A stretch of 64,000 bases of DNA from an uncultured Lysobacteraceae bacterium. GTDB taxonomy: Bacteria > Pseudomonadota > Gammaproteobacteria > Xanthomonadales > Xanthomonadaceae. A model generated the notes under the pieces. The model saw only the letters and a program-made list of their open reading frames with translations. It ran no database searches and was not told the DNA's origin. Where the stretch lies: assembly GCA_946480825.1 (NCBI GenBank), contig CAMLLG010000006.1, positions 1 to 64,000 of the forward strand, given 5' to 3'. Both the position numbers and the translations under genes were made by a program. Shown piece by piece: positions 52,453-61,816 of the stretch (within the stretch, counting starts at the first letter, position 1; the number at the start of each line of letters is the position of its first letter).

Positions 52453-52854
52453 ATGACCGTGCGCGATGTCGTGTTCCCCATGGGCCGCCAGGCCCTGTAC
52501 GAGAAGAACCGCTACTCACCAGCGATCCGCTCCAACGGCCTGTTGTTCGTGTCCGGCCAGGTCGGCAGCCGCGAAGACGGCTCGCCGGAGCCGACACTCG
52601 AAGGCCAGGTACGCCGCGCCTTCGACAACCTCAACGCCATTCTCGCGGCAGCCGGTTGCAGCTTCGACGACGTGATCGACGTGACCATCTTTGTCGTCAA
52701 CCCTGAGCAGACCTTCGAGAAAGTCTGGCCCATCGTCATCGACGAGTACTGGGGCTCGGCGCCGCATCCCACGTTGACCGGCATCGGCGTGGCCTGGCTG
52801 TACGGCTTCGACTTCGAGATCAAAGTCGTCGCGAAGCTGCCGTCAGGCACCTGA
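52453..52854 (+). CDS. RidA-family protein lacking the canonical active-site Arg
   Basis: A 133-aa trimeric Rid-fold protein. Seen: YSPAIRSNGLLFVSGQVGS, EGQVRRAFDNLNAILAAAGC and VDVTIFVVNP-like DVTIFVVNPEQTFEKVWPIV. Canonical RidA deaminases use an Arg in a PARxxVEV segment; here the equivalent reads SAPHPTLTGIGVAWLYG, without that Arg. It is therefore probably not an imine deaminase and belongs to a divergent Rid subgroup. AAGGA lies 7-11 nt before the ATG. Confidence 0.85.
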   Translation: MTVRDVVFPMGRQALYEKNRYSPAIRSNGLLFVSGQVGSREDGSPEPTLEGQVRRAFDNLNAILAAAGCSFDDVIDVTIFVVNPEQTFEKVWPIVIDEYWGSAPHPTLTGIGVAWLYGFDFEIKVVAKLPSGT

Positions 52855-52941
52855 AGCCGCAGGCACGACCGCGAAACCGGAAGACCGCATCGTGCCCGCG
52901 CATTCGTCCCTGTTTCCCCAATCATCGAAGAGATCATCGCC

Positions 52942-53903
52942 ATGACCCTGATCACACGCACGCTCGCCGCCACGCTGCTGGCGGCCGCGACGCACGCCGG
53001 CTCCGACGTTCGCGCCGCGTCGCCGCCGCCATCGTCCCCCGCGTCCTCCGTCACTCGCGTCGCCGTCGCCGAAGGCAGTCATGTCATCACGCCGGACGGC
53101 GTGCGGCTCTATTACAAGGATTGGGGGCCGAGGAACGGCGAGGTCGTCGCCTTCAGCCACGGCTGGCCGTTGAATTCGGACAGTTGGGAATCGCAGATGC
53201 TGTTCCTCGCCGAGCGCGGCTATCGCGTGATCGCGCACGACCGCCGAGGTCATGGCCGCTCCAGCCAGCCGTGGGGCGGCAACGATATGGACCACTACGC
53301 CGATGACCTGGCGGCCGTGATCGATGCGCTGAAACTGACCGACGTCACTCTGGGGGTTTCTCCACCGGCGGCGGCGAAGTGGCGCGCTATATCGGCCGTC
53401 ACGGCACCGCGAAGGTCAAGAAGGCCGTGCTTGTCAGTGCCGTGCCGCCGCTGATGCTGAAGACCGCCCACAATCCCGAGGGCGTGCCGATGGACGTGTT
53501 CGACGGGATGCGCAAGGCCTCGATCGACAACCGTTCGCAGCTCTACCTGGACATCGCCTCGGGCCCGTTCTTCGGCTTCAATCGTCCCGGCGCCAAGCCC
53601 AGCCAGGGTCTGATCCTGTCGTTCTGGGCGCAGGGAATGCAGGCCGGCCACAAGAACACCCACGATTCGATCGCCGCGTTCTCGGCCACCGACTTCCGCG
53701 GCGATCTCGCGAAGTTCGACATACCCACCCTCGTCATCCACGGCGACGACGACCAGATCGTGCCGATCGATGCGTCCGGTCGAAGTTCGGCCGCGCTCGT
53801 GAAGGGAGCGAAACTGATCGTCTACCCGGGCGCCCCGCACGGGCTTGCCGAGACCCACAAGGATCGACTCAACGAGGATCTGCTGGAATTCCTTCGCCGC
53901 TAG
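52942..53903 (+). pseudogene. Alpha/beta hydrolase (chloroperoxidase-like), broken by one frameshift
   Basis: A signal peptide ([20 protein letters not shown]) leads to an alpha/beta hydrolase: [20 protein letters not shown] plus [10 protein letters not shown], and [20 protein letters not shown]. The frame is lost near 53351-53356. The first frame gives [12 protein letters not shown], while the other frame resumes [20 protein letters not shown] plus AVPPLM. Inserting one T into the G-run (CTGG-T-GGGTTTC) would restore [19 protein letters not shown], the nucleophile elbow with its Ser. The C-terminal part keeps the catalytic Asp ([11 protein letters not shown]) and His ([11 protein letters not shown]). 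Either a recent inactivation or a one-base sequence error. Confidence 0.85.
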
Positions 53904-54153
53904 GACGATGGCCATGGCGACGTGAAGGAAGGCGGCCGTCGTGTAGTGCATGGCGGTTCGCCGTGGCCGAATTCGACCTCAGTCGCAACGACCCGGCGGT
54001 TCGCCCACCTCGCGGTGTCGTGCGCGGTGCGATCCCGATATTCCGCCCGGTGGGTATCGAGTCCGGCCCGTGGCCGCGATCAGACCGGAACGACCACATC
54101 GGAACGATCGCGGCGCGCGCGTCGAATCCGGTGGATGCTGTCGAGAGGAAAGA

Positions 54154-54230
54154 TGGCGCGCCTGGAGGGATTCGAACCCCCGACCAACGGCTTCGGAAGC
54201 CGCTACTCTATCCGGCTGAGCTACAGGCGC
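54154..54230 (-). tRNA. tRNA-Arg (anticodon CCG)
   Basis: A complete 77-nt cloverleaf on the minus strand including the encoded CCA. The acceptor stem GCGCCTG pairs with CAGGCGC, with discriminator G. D-loop, GGTTCGAATC T-arm and the anticodon loop TTCCGAA are all present, reading CGG codons. The rest of 53904-54306 holds no other gene that I can support. Confidence 0.96.
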
Positions 54231-54306
54231 GTGCCGCCTATTCTCCCCGATTCGGGCGGGCGGCGCGAGCTTTCCGCGCGGCGACCCCGGAGAGACGACC
54301 GGACCG

Positions 54307-55206
54307 ATGAGCGAAACCCCCGACATTTCCGCTGAAATTCCCGCGTGGCGCGCGCGCCTTGGCCTCTATTGGGCGCTGGTGCGCGGCGACCGGCCGATCG
54401 GCTGGCTGCTGTTGCTGTGGCCGACGTGGTGGGGGCTGTGGCTGGCCGCCGAGGGGGTGCCGCCGTGGTGGACGCTGGTGGTGTTCTCGCTGGGCGTCTG
54501 GCTGACGCGTTCGGCCGGCTGCGTGATCAACGACTACGCCGACCGTTGGCTGGACCCGCTGGTCGAGCGCACGAAGGGCCGGCCGTTGGCCACCGGCGCG
54601 GTGCGCGGGCGTGAGGCGCTGGCGGTGTTCGCGGTGCTGATGCTGGTCGCGTTCGCGCTGGTGTCGACGATGAACCGGCTGACGATCCTGATGAGCGTGG
54701 TCGGCGTGTTCCTGGCCGCCAGCTATCCCTACCTCAAGCGCTACACCTATCTGCCGCAGGTCTATCTCGGGCTGGCGTTCGGCTGGGGCATTCCGATGGG
54801 CTTCGCGGCGATCCGCGGCGAGGTGCCGCCGGTCGCGTGGGTGCTGTACGTCGCCAACATCTTCTGGACCACCGGTTACGACACCTGGTATGCGATGGTC
54901 GACCGCGAGGACGATCTCCGCGCGGGTTCGAAATCGACGGCGATCCTGTTCGGCGATCTGGACCTCGTGGCGCTGGGCATTCTGTATGCGCTGTTCTTCG
55001 CCGGTCTCGCGCTGATCGCCCGGCAGATGGCGCTGGGTGCGGCGTACTGGGCGGGGCTCGGCGTCGCCGGTCTGTTGGTCGGTTACCAGTTCGCCACCGG
55101 CCGCAGCCGCGCGCGCGACGCCTGCTTCCGCGCCTTCCTCAACAACCATTGGGTGGGGATGGCGGTGTTCGTCGGCCTGGCGGTGGCGCTGTGGATGAAG
55201 GGTTGA
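54307..55206 (+). CDS. ubiA: 4-hydroxybenzoate octaprenyltransferase
   Basis: A 299-aa inner-membrane prenyltransferase of ubiquinone synthesis that joins the polyprenyl chain to 4-hydroxybenzoate. There are about eight membrane helices. The first Asp-rich motif is [18 protein letters not shown] (Asn75-Asp83), with GRPLATGAV after it. The second is [20 protein letters not shown] (Asp192, Asp199, Asp202), which together bind Mg2+-diphosphate. The early motif [19 protein letters not shown] is typical of UbiA. Length is normal. Confidence 0.96.
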   Translation: MSETPDISAEIPAWRARLGLYWALVRGDRPIGWLLLLWPTWWGLWLAAEGVPPWWTLVVFSLGVWLTRSAGCVINDYADRWLDPLVERTKGRPLATGAVRGREALAVFAVLMLVAFALVSTMNRLTILMSVVGVFLAASYPYLKRYTYLPQVYLGLAFGWGIPMGFAAIRGEVPPVAWVLYVANIFWTTGYDTWYAMVDREDDLRAGSKSTAILFGDLDLVALGILYALFFAGLALIARQMALGAAYWAGLGVAGLLVGYQFATGRSRARDACFRAFLNNHWVGMAVFVGLAVALWMKG

Positions 55207-55224
55207 GAGCGGCAATGTCGATTG

Positions 55225-55288
55225 CGGTAGAGCGGGCTTCAGCCCGCTGTACGTGGCCTCCGGCAGCGGGCTGAAGCCCGCGCTACCG
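55225..55288. repeat. REP-like hairpin, second GGTAGAGCGGGCTTCAGCCC copy
   Basis: Arms at 55225-55249 and 55264-55288 pair with a short GTACGTGGCCTCCG-type centre. The same family is at 7275-7342. It lies between convergent ubiA and the amylase gene and may also block read-through. Confidence 0.78.
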
Positions 55289-55310
55289 GTCGTGAGTTTG
55301 CGGTCGGCGA

Positions 55311-57926
55311 CTACGGCACCCGGATCAGCAGGTCGTCCATCACTTTCGGGCCGTCCGCATCGCCGCCGCCGAAGGTGTTGCCGGTGGCGTCGGGGGCCAG
55401 CGGCCGGTAGCCGCCGTCGTAGTCCCAGGTCGAGACGTGAATGCGGGCGCCCGACAACCCGCCCTCGCCGAGCGCGCGCGCCGGCAGGGTCCAGGTGACG
55501 GTGTTCGTCGCCCGGTCCACGTCCAGCCGCGCGGGCTGTCCGGCCACGGTGCCGTCGGCGGTGGCCGAGGCGCCGTCCACCGTGAACAGCGCGTTGGTCC
55601 AGCCGTGGGCGCGCAGGCGCAGATGCCAGCGCATGCCGTCGGGCAGGGTGGCGTTCTGCAGCGGCATCGCCGTCGCGCCGCCGGCCCGGCCGGGCAGTTC
55701 GATGAAGACGCTGAAGGCGACGTGGTCGAAGCCCAGCAGCGGGTTCCATTCCGACACCAGCGTGGGCAGCCGCAACCGCAGCCGCAGCGCGTCGCCGGAA
55801 AGCCAGACCTCGGCGCCGCGCAGATCGCCCGGCCGATGGCTCCGCCAGCCGTCGCCGTCGGGATAGACGTAACGGCCGTTCGGGCCGGTGTCGTCGCCGG
55901 CCGGGTCGTCCACCGCGGCGATCCGGGTCCAGGCGCGGTCGACCTTGAACGTGTGCGCGGCCGAGGCCGTGCCGGTGGCGGGATCCCAGGCCACGACCCG
56001 ATGCGTCAGCGTCGGATCGATCATGCTGTCGGTGCGCACCGTGGCGCGCCAGCGGCCGTCGCGGCCGACGGCGGCGGTCTGCGCCGCGTCGAGATCGCCA
56101 TCGACCACCACGCGCACCGATGTCAGTCCCGGCGCCCGCCCGGACAGCGACAGATCGCCGGTCGTCGCCTCCGGCGCGGGATCGAGCGCGAGCGCGGACC
56201 GCGTCGCACGCGGCGTCGCGGTGACGCCGTCGTTCGCGGCATGCGTCCACACCATCGCACTGCGCGGCGGCAGCACCAGCGCGATCGGCGTGCCGTCGAG
56301 GGACAGCGTCGGCGTTTCCGCCGCCAGACCGTAAAGCGGGCGCAGCGTTCCCGCCGGCAATCCCGTGTCGAGACCATCCAGCAGGGTCGGATGATCGGCG
56401 GTGTTGAACACCACCAGCGCGTTCTCGCCCTCCCACGCCGTCCGCCAGGCGATGGCGCCCGGGGCGGCGGCGTTCGCGGCCAGCACGGTCGGGGTGCCGC
56501 GCGAGAACACCTTGTGTTCGCGTCGAAGCGCGGCGATCGCGGCGATGTGGCGATACAGCGGCGCCGCGGCGTCGAAGCGGTCGCGCCCGCCCGAGCCGTG
56601 GCCCGCGGCGAACATCGACGGGCGCTGTTCGCGGAAGCCCTGTTCGGTGCCGTAATAGATCGTCGGAATGCCCGGCAGGGTCATGATCGCCAGCAGTGCC
56701 TGCTTCAGCCCGGCTTCGTCGCCGCTGGCGAGGAAACGGTCGACATCGTGGTTGTCGACGAAGGTCGACATCCGCCACGGGTCGGTGTGGACCCGCATCA
56801 TGTTGTCGATGCGATGACCCAGTTCGCCGGGCGGGTGGCGGCGCGCGAACACGTCGCCCAGCGCGCCGTACAGTGGATAGTTGATCATCCCCGGCAGCAG
56901 CGGCCGGCCGTCGGCGCCGCGCGCGTAGGACTCGATCTTCCGCGCGATCATGTCCTCGTAGGGCCGGTCCACGCCGAAGCCCTCGCCGAGCAGATGGAAA
57001 TCCGGCTTGCCCGCCGCGGCCGCGACCTTCAGCACGCCCGGCGCCTGCGGATCGTCGGCGTGCAGGAAGTCGTCGAAGAATTCGGGAGGCACGTGGAAGA
57101 CCGTGTCCACCCGGAATGCGTCGACGCCGACTTCGCGGATCCAGTAGCCGTAACTGTCGCGCAGCGCGGCCTGCACCACCGGGTTTTCGGTGTTCAGATC
57201 GTCGAGATCGGCCAACTGCCAGTCCAGTTGCTGGCGGCGGTCGGCGTGGTCGCGGATCGGCGGGTTCCAGTGATAGATCGCGGCCCGACGGTCGCCTGGC
57301 TTGCGTGCATCGTTGCGGTCGAAGGGCGGCTGCGTCGGGGCGGTGGTGCCGTCGGCCTCGGGTCGCAGGGCGAAACCGCGCGCAGGATCCGCCGGGTCCC
57401 AGTCGCTGCTCCAACCGTGATAATCCGCGACGTGGTTCACCACCACGTCCTGCACCAGGCGCATGCCGCGGCCGTGCAGCGCGTCGGCCAGCCGCCGGTA
57501 TTCCGCCAGCGTGCCGACATGCGCATCCAGCGCCTTGAAATCGCGTGCCCAGTAGCCGTGATAGCCGCCGAACTGCGCGGTTTCGCTCCACCAGCGGTTG
57601 GCGACCGGCGGCGTGATCCAGACCGCGGTCGCGCCCAGGCCCCGGATGTAGTCCAGCCGCCGTTCCACGCCGGCCAGATCGCCGCCCGAGTATTTGCGGG
57701 GGTCGGCGGGGTCGTACTCGCCCTGGCCCTGATCGTTGTTGCCCGGGTCGCCATCCTCGAAGCGGTCGATCATCAGGAAATAGACGACCTGATCCCGCCA
57801 GTCCGTGGCATCGGTCGGCGTCGTGGCCGCGACTGGACCGGTCACCGCGACGGTCATCGCGACGGCCACCGCAGCGACCAGCGCCAGGGGCAGGCAGGGA
57901 GCGGGCTGAGCGCGGCGGTCGGGCAT
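55311..57926 (-). CDS. Secreted GH13 alpha-amylase-family glycosidase
   Basis: An 871-aa exported enzyme that would cleave alpha-1,4-glucans. A signal peptide (LVAAVAVAMTVAVTGPVAA) leads to the GH13 (beta/alpha)8 domain. The four conserved regions are DVVVNH (from 160), GVDAFRVDTVFH (nucleophile Asp274), HLLGEGFG (acid/base Glu315) and FVDNHDVDRF (Asp394). YFLMIDRFEDGDPGNNDQG near the start resembles calcium-binding GH13 enzymes of the cyclodextrinase/alpha-amylase type. A C-terminal domain of about 230 residues (from about 640) recalls glucodextranase-like beta domains. Divergent from a TonB receptor. The frame is open far upstream, but MPDRRAQPAP with the signal peptide is the sensible start. 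Confidence 0.88.
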   Translation of the reverse strand: MPDRRAQPAPCLPLALVAAVAVAMTVAVTGPVAATTPTDATDWRDQVVYFLMIDRFEDGDPGNNDQGQGEYDPADPRKYSGGDLAGVERRLDYIRGLGATAVWITPPVANRWWSETAQFGGYHGYWARDFKALDAHVGTLAEYRRLADALHGRGMRLVQDVVVNHVADYHGWSSDWDPADPARGFALRPEADGTTAPTQPPFDRNDARKPGDRRAAIYHWNPPIRDHADRRQQLDWQLADLDDLNTENPVVQAALRDSYGYWIREVGVDAFRVDTVFHVPPEFFDDFLHADDPQAPGVLKVAAAAGKPDFHLLGEGFGVDRPYEDMIARKIESYARGADGRPLLPGMINYPLYGALGDVFARRHPPGELGHRIDNMMRVHTDPWRMSTFVDNHDVDRFLASGDEAGLKQALLAIMTLPGIPTIYYGTEQGFREQRPSMFAAGHGSGGRDRFDAAAPLYRHIAAIAALRREHKVFSRGTPTVLAANAAAPGAIAWRTAWEGENALVVFNTADHPTLLDGLDTGLPAGTLRPLYGLAAETPTLSLDGTPIALVLPPRSAMVWTHAANDGVTATPRATRSALALDPAPEATTGDLSLSGRAPGLTSVRVVVDGDLDAAQTAAVGRDGRWRATVRTDSMIDPTLTHRVVAWDPATGTASAAHTFKVDRAWTRIAAVDDPAGDDTGPNGRYVYPDGDGWRSHRPGDLRGAEVWLSGDALRLRLRLPTLVSEWNPLLGFDHVAFSVFIELPGRAGGATAMPLQNATLPDGMRWHLRLRAHGWTNALFTVDGASATADGTVAGQPARLDVDRATNTVTWTLPARALGEGGLSGARIHVSTWDYDGGYRPLAPDATGNTFGGGDADGPKVMDDLLIRVP

Positions 57927-58018
57927 CGGCGGGGTCCGTTGGGGGCGGACGGGGCGGCCGCCGGGAACGCGCATTTCAACCCGATTACGCGTCCATGACG
58001 CTGATTTGAACGGGTTTT

Positions 58019-58036
58019 TGCATGAATACGTATGCA
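58019..58036. promoter_or_regulatory. Palindromic operator candidate in the amylase-receptor spacer
   Basis: TGCATGAATACGTATGCA has 5-bp inverted arms (TGCAT/ATGCA) around a partly symmetric centre. It lies in the 264-bp divergent spacer between the amylase and receptor genes. It could bind a LacI-type sugar repressor, but no regulator gene adjoins it and the arms are short. Confidence 0.35.
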
Positions 58037-58190
58037 GGCACCTTCCCCCCGTGCGGGCACCGACTACCATCGCGGCTGCATGCCGGGGATAGGCTGGACT
58101 CCGGACATGCCGGGAACTGCGGAACGCTCGCGTCAGACGGGAATCGCGCATGGACCTGCCAACGAATTCCAGTTGCTGTGGAGGGGATCC

Positions 58191-60911
58191 ATGCAGCCTT
58201 TGAAGCGAAACCTGTTGAGCGTCGCGCTGGCTTCGGCCACGCTGATGTCGGCCAACGGCGCCTACGCGCAGTCGGCCGACCAGAACCAAGCACAAGCCGA
58301 AGACATCGACGAGATCAAGGTCGTCGGCATCCGTCGCAGCATCGAAGAGTCGACCGACACCAAGCGCGAATCGACGTCGATCGTCGAAGCGATCTCGTCC
58401 GAAGACATCGGCAAGCTGCCCGACACCTCGATCGCCGATTCGCTCGCGCGCCTGCCGGGTCTCACCGCGCAGCGCTTCGGCGGCCGGCCGCAGGAAGTCA
58501 ACATCCGCGGCTTCGCCGGCGATTTCTCGACCACCACGCTCAACGGCCGCGAACAGGTCAGCCTCGGCAACAACCGCGGCGTCGAATTCGACCAGTACCC
58601 GTCGGAACTCGTCAGCCAGGTGCTCGTCTACAAGACCGTCGACGCGCAGCTGGTCGGCCAGGGCCTGTCCGGCACCGTCGACCTGAAGACCGTGCGTCCG
58701 CTGGCCTTCGGCAAGCGCGCCTTCGCCGCCAATGTCCGCGGCGACATGAACAAGGTCGGCGACGAGAAGGAGAACGGCTACCGTTACAGCTTCTCCTACA
58801 TCGACCAGTTCGCCGACAACACCGTGGGCATCGCTCTCGGTTACGCCCATCTCAACAACCCCGGTCAGGCCAAGCAGTTCGGCGACGCCTGGGGTTACGA
58901 CGGCGCCGGCCTGTTCGGTGGCGGCAAGCTCTACGATCTGGCCGACGACAACGAGCGCGACGGCCTGATGGGCGTGCTCGAATTCCGCCCGAACGAGAAT
59001 TACCACACCGTCCTCGACATCTTTTATTCGCAGTTCGATCGCGAACAGCAGAAGCGCGGCATGGAGTTCGCCGGTGCGTTCGGCGGCACGGTCGTGCCCG
59101 GCAGCACGCCGACCAACGCCTCGTTCACCGGCATCAATCCGGTGATCCGCAACGATTTCAACGCCACCTACGACGATCTCTTCGCGATCGGCTGGAAGCA
59201 CGAACTCAGCCTCGGCGAACGCTGGACCGCCACCGCCGACATCGGTTACTCCGATGCGAAGCGCAAGGAGCGGATTCTCGAGACCTATGCCGGTATCGAC
59301 CCGGCGCTCGCTCGCGACACGCTCAACGTGGTGTTCGATCCGGAGGGCTTTTTCCGTCACGACTTCGGTTACGACTACGGCGACGCCAACATCCTCCGCC
59401 TCGGCGATGCCGGCGGTTGGGGCCAGGACGGTTACATCAAGGACTTCGAGGTCAACGACAGCCTGACGTCGTTCCGCCTCGACTTCGAGCGCACCTTCGA
59501 CGACGGCTGGTTCAGCAGCATCGAATTCGGCGCCAACCTGACCGACCGCACCAAGAGCCGCGCCTCGAATGAAGCGTTCCTGGATCTCACCGGATGCCTC
59601 GCTGGCGTTTCGCCGTCGTGCCCGGACGGCGTGTCGCAGCCGATTCCGACCGATCTGCGCACGAGCTCCGCCTTCAACGCCTATGGCGTCGGTTCGATCT
59701 TCGGCTACGACGCGATGCGCGCCTACCAGACGCTGTACACGCGTCGCGGCAACGTCAACGGCGACATCTCGAACAAGAACTGGGAAGTCAACGAGCAGGT
59801 CACCACCGCCTACGTCCAGGCCAACATCAACACCGAGATCGGTTCGATCCCGGTCAAGGGCAACATCGGCTTCCAGGCGGTCGGTGTCGACCAGAGTTCC
59901 ACCGGCCAGGAAACCTTCCCGGGCAACGGCGCCGGCAACACCATCGAAGACGGCATCTCGTACACCGACTTCCTGCCCAGCCTGAACCTGTCCTTCGATC
60001 TGCCGTGGGATCAGATCGTGCGCGTCGGCGCCGGCCGCCAGGTGGCCCGTCCGCGCATGGACGATCTGCGCGCCAACAACAACATCGGCGTGGATCGCAG
60101 TCGTGCCTTCAACCCGATCACGGGTGCGCCGAACACCATCGATCCGGTGACCGGACTGCTGGTCCCGTGGTGGACCCGCGACGGCGGCAATCCCAAGCTC
60201 AAGCCGTGGGAAGCGAATGCGTACGACGTGTCGTACGAGAAGTATTTCGGCGGCAACAAGGGCTATGTCAGCGTCGCCTACTTCTACAAGGACCTGCGCA
60301 CCTACATCTACAACCAGGCTACCTTGTTCGACATCAACGACACGTCGCTGAATCCCGCCGACTATCCGGCCAATCCGCCGCCGAACTCGGTGGGTGTCTT
60401 CAACCGCCCCGCCAATGGCGAAGGCGGCACCATCAAGGGTTACGAACTGGCCGTGTCGGTCCCGCTGGACGTGCTGTGGGAACCGCTGCTGGGCTTCGGT
60501 ATCCAGGCCAACTATTCGGATACCAGGAGCAGCGTGCAGCCGCTCGGTCCGAACTCGCCGAGCGAACCGATGCCGGGTCTGTCGAAGTACATCTCGAACA
60601 TCACCGCCTACTACGAGCGCTTCGGCTTCTCGGCCCGCGTCAGCCAGCGTCACCGCTCGGCGTTCGTGGGTGAAGTGCAGGGCTTCGGCGGCGACCGCAC
60701 CCGTCGCACGTTCGAAGGCGAGACCGTCACCGACGTCCAGCTGGGCTACACCTTCCAGTCGGGCCCGCTGGAGAATCTCGCCATCCTGTTGCAGGTCAAC
60801 AACCTGGAGAACGAACCCTTCCGTTCGTCCTTTGGCGGCAACAACGCGCAGCCGCGCGAGTACTTCGAGTACGGCCGCACCTACCTGTTCGGCGTGAACT
60901 ACCGCTTCTAA
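58191..60911 (+). CDS. TonB-dependent receptor (Xanthomonas-Caulobacter type)
   Basis: A 906-aa outer-membrane transporter taking up a bound ligand with energy from TonB-ExbBD. A signal peptide ends at NGAYAQ. A TonB box-like DEIKVVGIRRS is followed by the plug (SEDIGKLPDTSIADSLARLP, GFAGDFSTTTLNGREQ) and a 22-stranded barrel. The LRDTxG-type strand ends and terminal FEYGRTYLFGVNYRF are present. The ribosome site GGAGGGG precedes the ATG. The pattern matches receptors that work with secreted glycosidases, so the divergent amylase suggests maltodextrin uptake. The cargo is an inference from context only. Confidence 0.93.
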   Translation: MQPLKRNLLSVALASATLMSANGAYAQSADQNQAQAEDIDEIKVVGIRRSIEESTDTKRESTSIVEAISSEDIGKLPDTSIADSLARLPGLTAQRFGGRPQEVNIRGFAGDFSTTTLNGREQVSLGNNRGVEFDQYPSELVSQVLVYKTVDAQLVGQGLSGTVDLKTVRPLAFGKRAFAANVRGDMNKVGDEKENGYRYSFSYIDQFADNTVGIALGYAHLNNPGQAKQFGDAWGYDGAGLFGGGKLYDLADDNERDGLMGVLEFRPNENYHTVLDIFYSQFDREQQKRGMEFAGAFGGTVVPGSTPTNASFTGINPVIRNDFNATYDDLFAIGWKHELSLGERWTATADIGYSDAKRKERILETYAGIDPALARDTLNVVFDPEGFFRHDFGYDYGDANILRLGDAGGWGQDGYIKDFEVNDSLTSFRLDFERTFDDGWFSSIEFGANLTDRTKSRASNEAFLDLTGCLAGVSPSCPDGVSQPIPTDLRTSSAFNAYGVGSIFGYDAMRAYQTLYTRRGNVNGDISNKNWEVNEQVTTAYVQANINTEIGSIPVKGNIGFQAVGVDQSSTGQETFPGNGAGNTIEDGISYTDFLPSLNLSFDLPWDQIVRVGAGRQVARPRMDDLRANNNIGVDRSRAFNPITGAPNTIDPVTGLLVPWWTRDGGNPKLKPWEANAYDVSYEKYFGGNKGYVSVAYFYKDLRTYIYNQATLFDINDTSLNPADYPANPPPNSVGVFNRPANGEGGTIKGYELAVSVPLDVLWEPLLGFGIQANYSDTRSSVQPLGPNSPSEPMPGLSKYISNITAYYERFGFSARVSQRHRSAFVGEVQGFGGDRTRRTFEGETVTDVQLGYTFQSGPLENLAILLQVNNLENEPFRSSFGGNNAQPREYFEYGRTYLFGVNYRF

Positions 60912-60935
60912 GCAACACTCTCGACAGGCGAGCTT

Positions 60936-60976
60936 GGCCCTTGTCCGGTTTCCCCCCGGGCAAGGGCCTTTTCTTT
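60936..60976 (+). terminator. Rho-independent terminator of the receptor gene
   Basis: Stem GGCCCTTGTCCGG / CCGGGCAAGGGCC (12 of 13 pairs) is followed by TTTTCTTTC, 25 bp after the stop. From 60977 to 61255 I see no gene; the promoter for the 61256 gene should be there. Confidence 0.9.
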
Positions 60977-61255
60977 CGAATCCGCCCGACCCCGCGAACA
61001 GCCCGAACGCTTCGCGTTTCTCGACAAGCTCCCGACGCAGCCGTCGAAGACCGATTGCGGTGACGACCTGTTTGAAGGGACGGGCCGGGTGCGGGGTTCG
61101 GGTGCATGATGCCGTGTCGGGGTATGGAGACCGGTATTCACCCTGCGCCCTCCCGCTGGCGGATGCGCGAAAGCGGTTGACAGGCGGCAGCGCCGAAAAC
61201 AGACTCCGATCACGCTTCGGATCGAAGCGCGGCCGTTCCACAGGGGGAATGCCGC

Positions 61256-61666
61256 ATGGCCAGGGCAGGCGCGGACGTGTTGGCGCGCAATGCATCGAGG
61301 GAACGCGTAACGGCCTCCCGGATCGCGCTCGTCGCCATCTTCGGACTGTGCCTCACCGGTCCTGTCGCCGGGCACGGCGGCGGTCTCGACAAACACGGTT
61401 GTCACAACGACCGCAAACGCGGCGGCTATCACTGCCATCGCGGCGGCGCCGCGCCGACAGCGCGCGACGCGTCATCCGCTTACGACTTCTCCGCCTTGCC
61501 CTTGCGCGTGACGCCCACACGCGCCGCGCCCGCGTCGGGCGCATTCGCGAACTGCAGCGAAGCCCGCGCGGCCGGAGCGGCGCCGGTACGGCGCGGCGAG
61601 CCCGGCTACGGCCCGCATCTCGATCGCGATGGCGACGGCGTGGGCTGCGAGCCCAGAAGGAGGTGA
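61256..61666 (+). CDS. Exported YHYH/excalibur calcium-binding-like protein
   Basis: A 136-aa protein with a long N-region and hydrophobic stretch (IALVAIFGLCLTGPVAG), probably exported. A His/Cys/Gly segment HGGGLDKHGCHNDRKRGGYH plus CHRG resembles the YHYH domain and could bind metal. The C-terminus is an excalibur domain: NCSEARAAGAAPVRRGEPGY and HLDRDGDGVGCEPRR, where DxDxDGxxC is a Ca2+-binding EF-like loop. It sits 151 bp before a copper enzyme and may share its transcript. Confidence 0.8.
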   Translation: MARAGADVLARNASRERVTASRIALVAIFGLCLTGPVAGHGGGLDKHGCHNDRKRGGYHCHRGGAAPTARDASSAYDFSALPLRVTPTRAAPASGAFANCSEARAAGAAPVRRGEPGYGPHLDRDGDGVGCEPRRR

Positions 61667-61816
61667 CGCCGGAAAGACTTCGAAAAGACACCGCCTCGCG
61701 AACCGCGCGGCATGAGCATGAGCCACGCAGGCGTCGATCGCGGTCCGACGATGCCCAGCCGCCGCAGCGCGTCCGTCGCCGGAACGCATTCCAACCCACA
61801 TCGAACAGGGAACATC

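Noticed and set aside
55311..61295. A 1994-codon minus-strand frame from the TonB receptor into the amylase gene
   Set aside because: Only the part from 57926 down to 55311 has amylase homology; the upstream half is antisense to the receptor gene.
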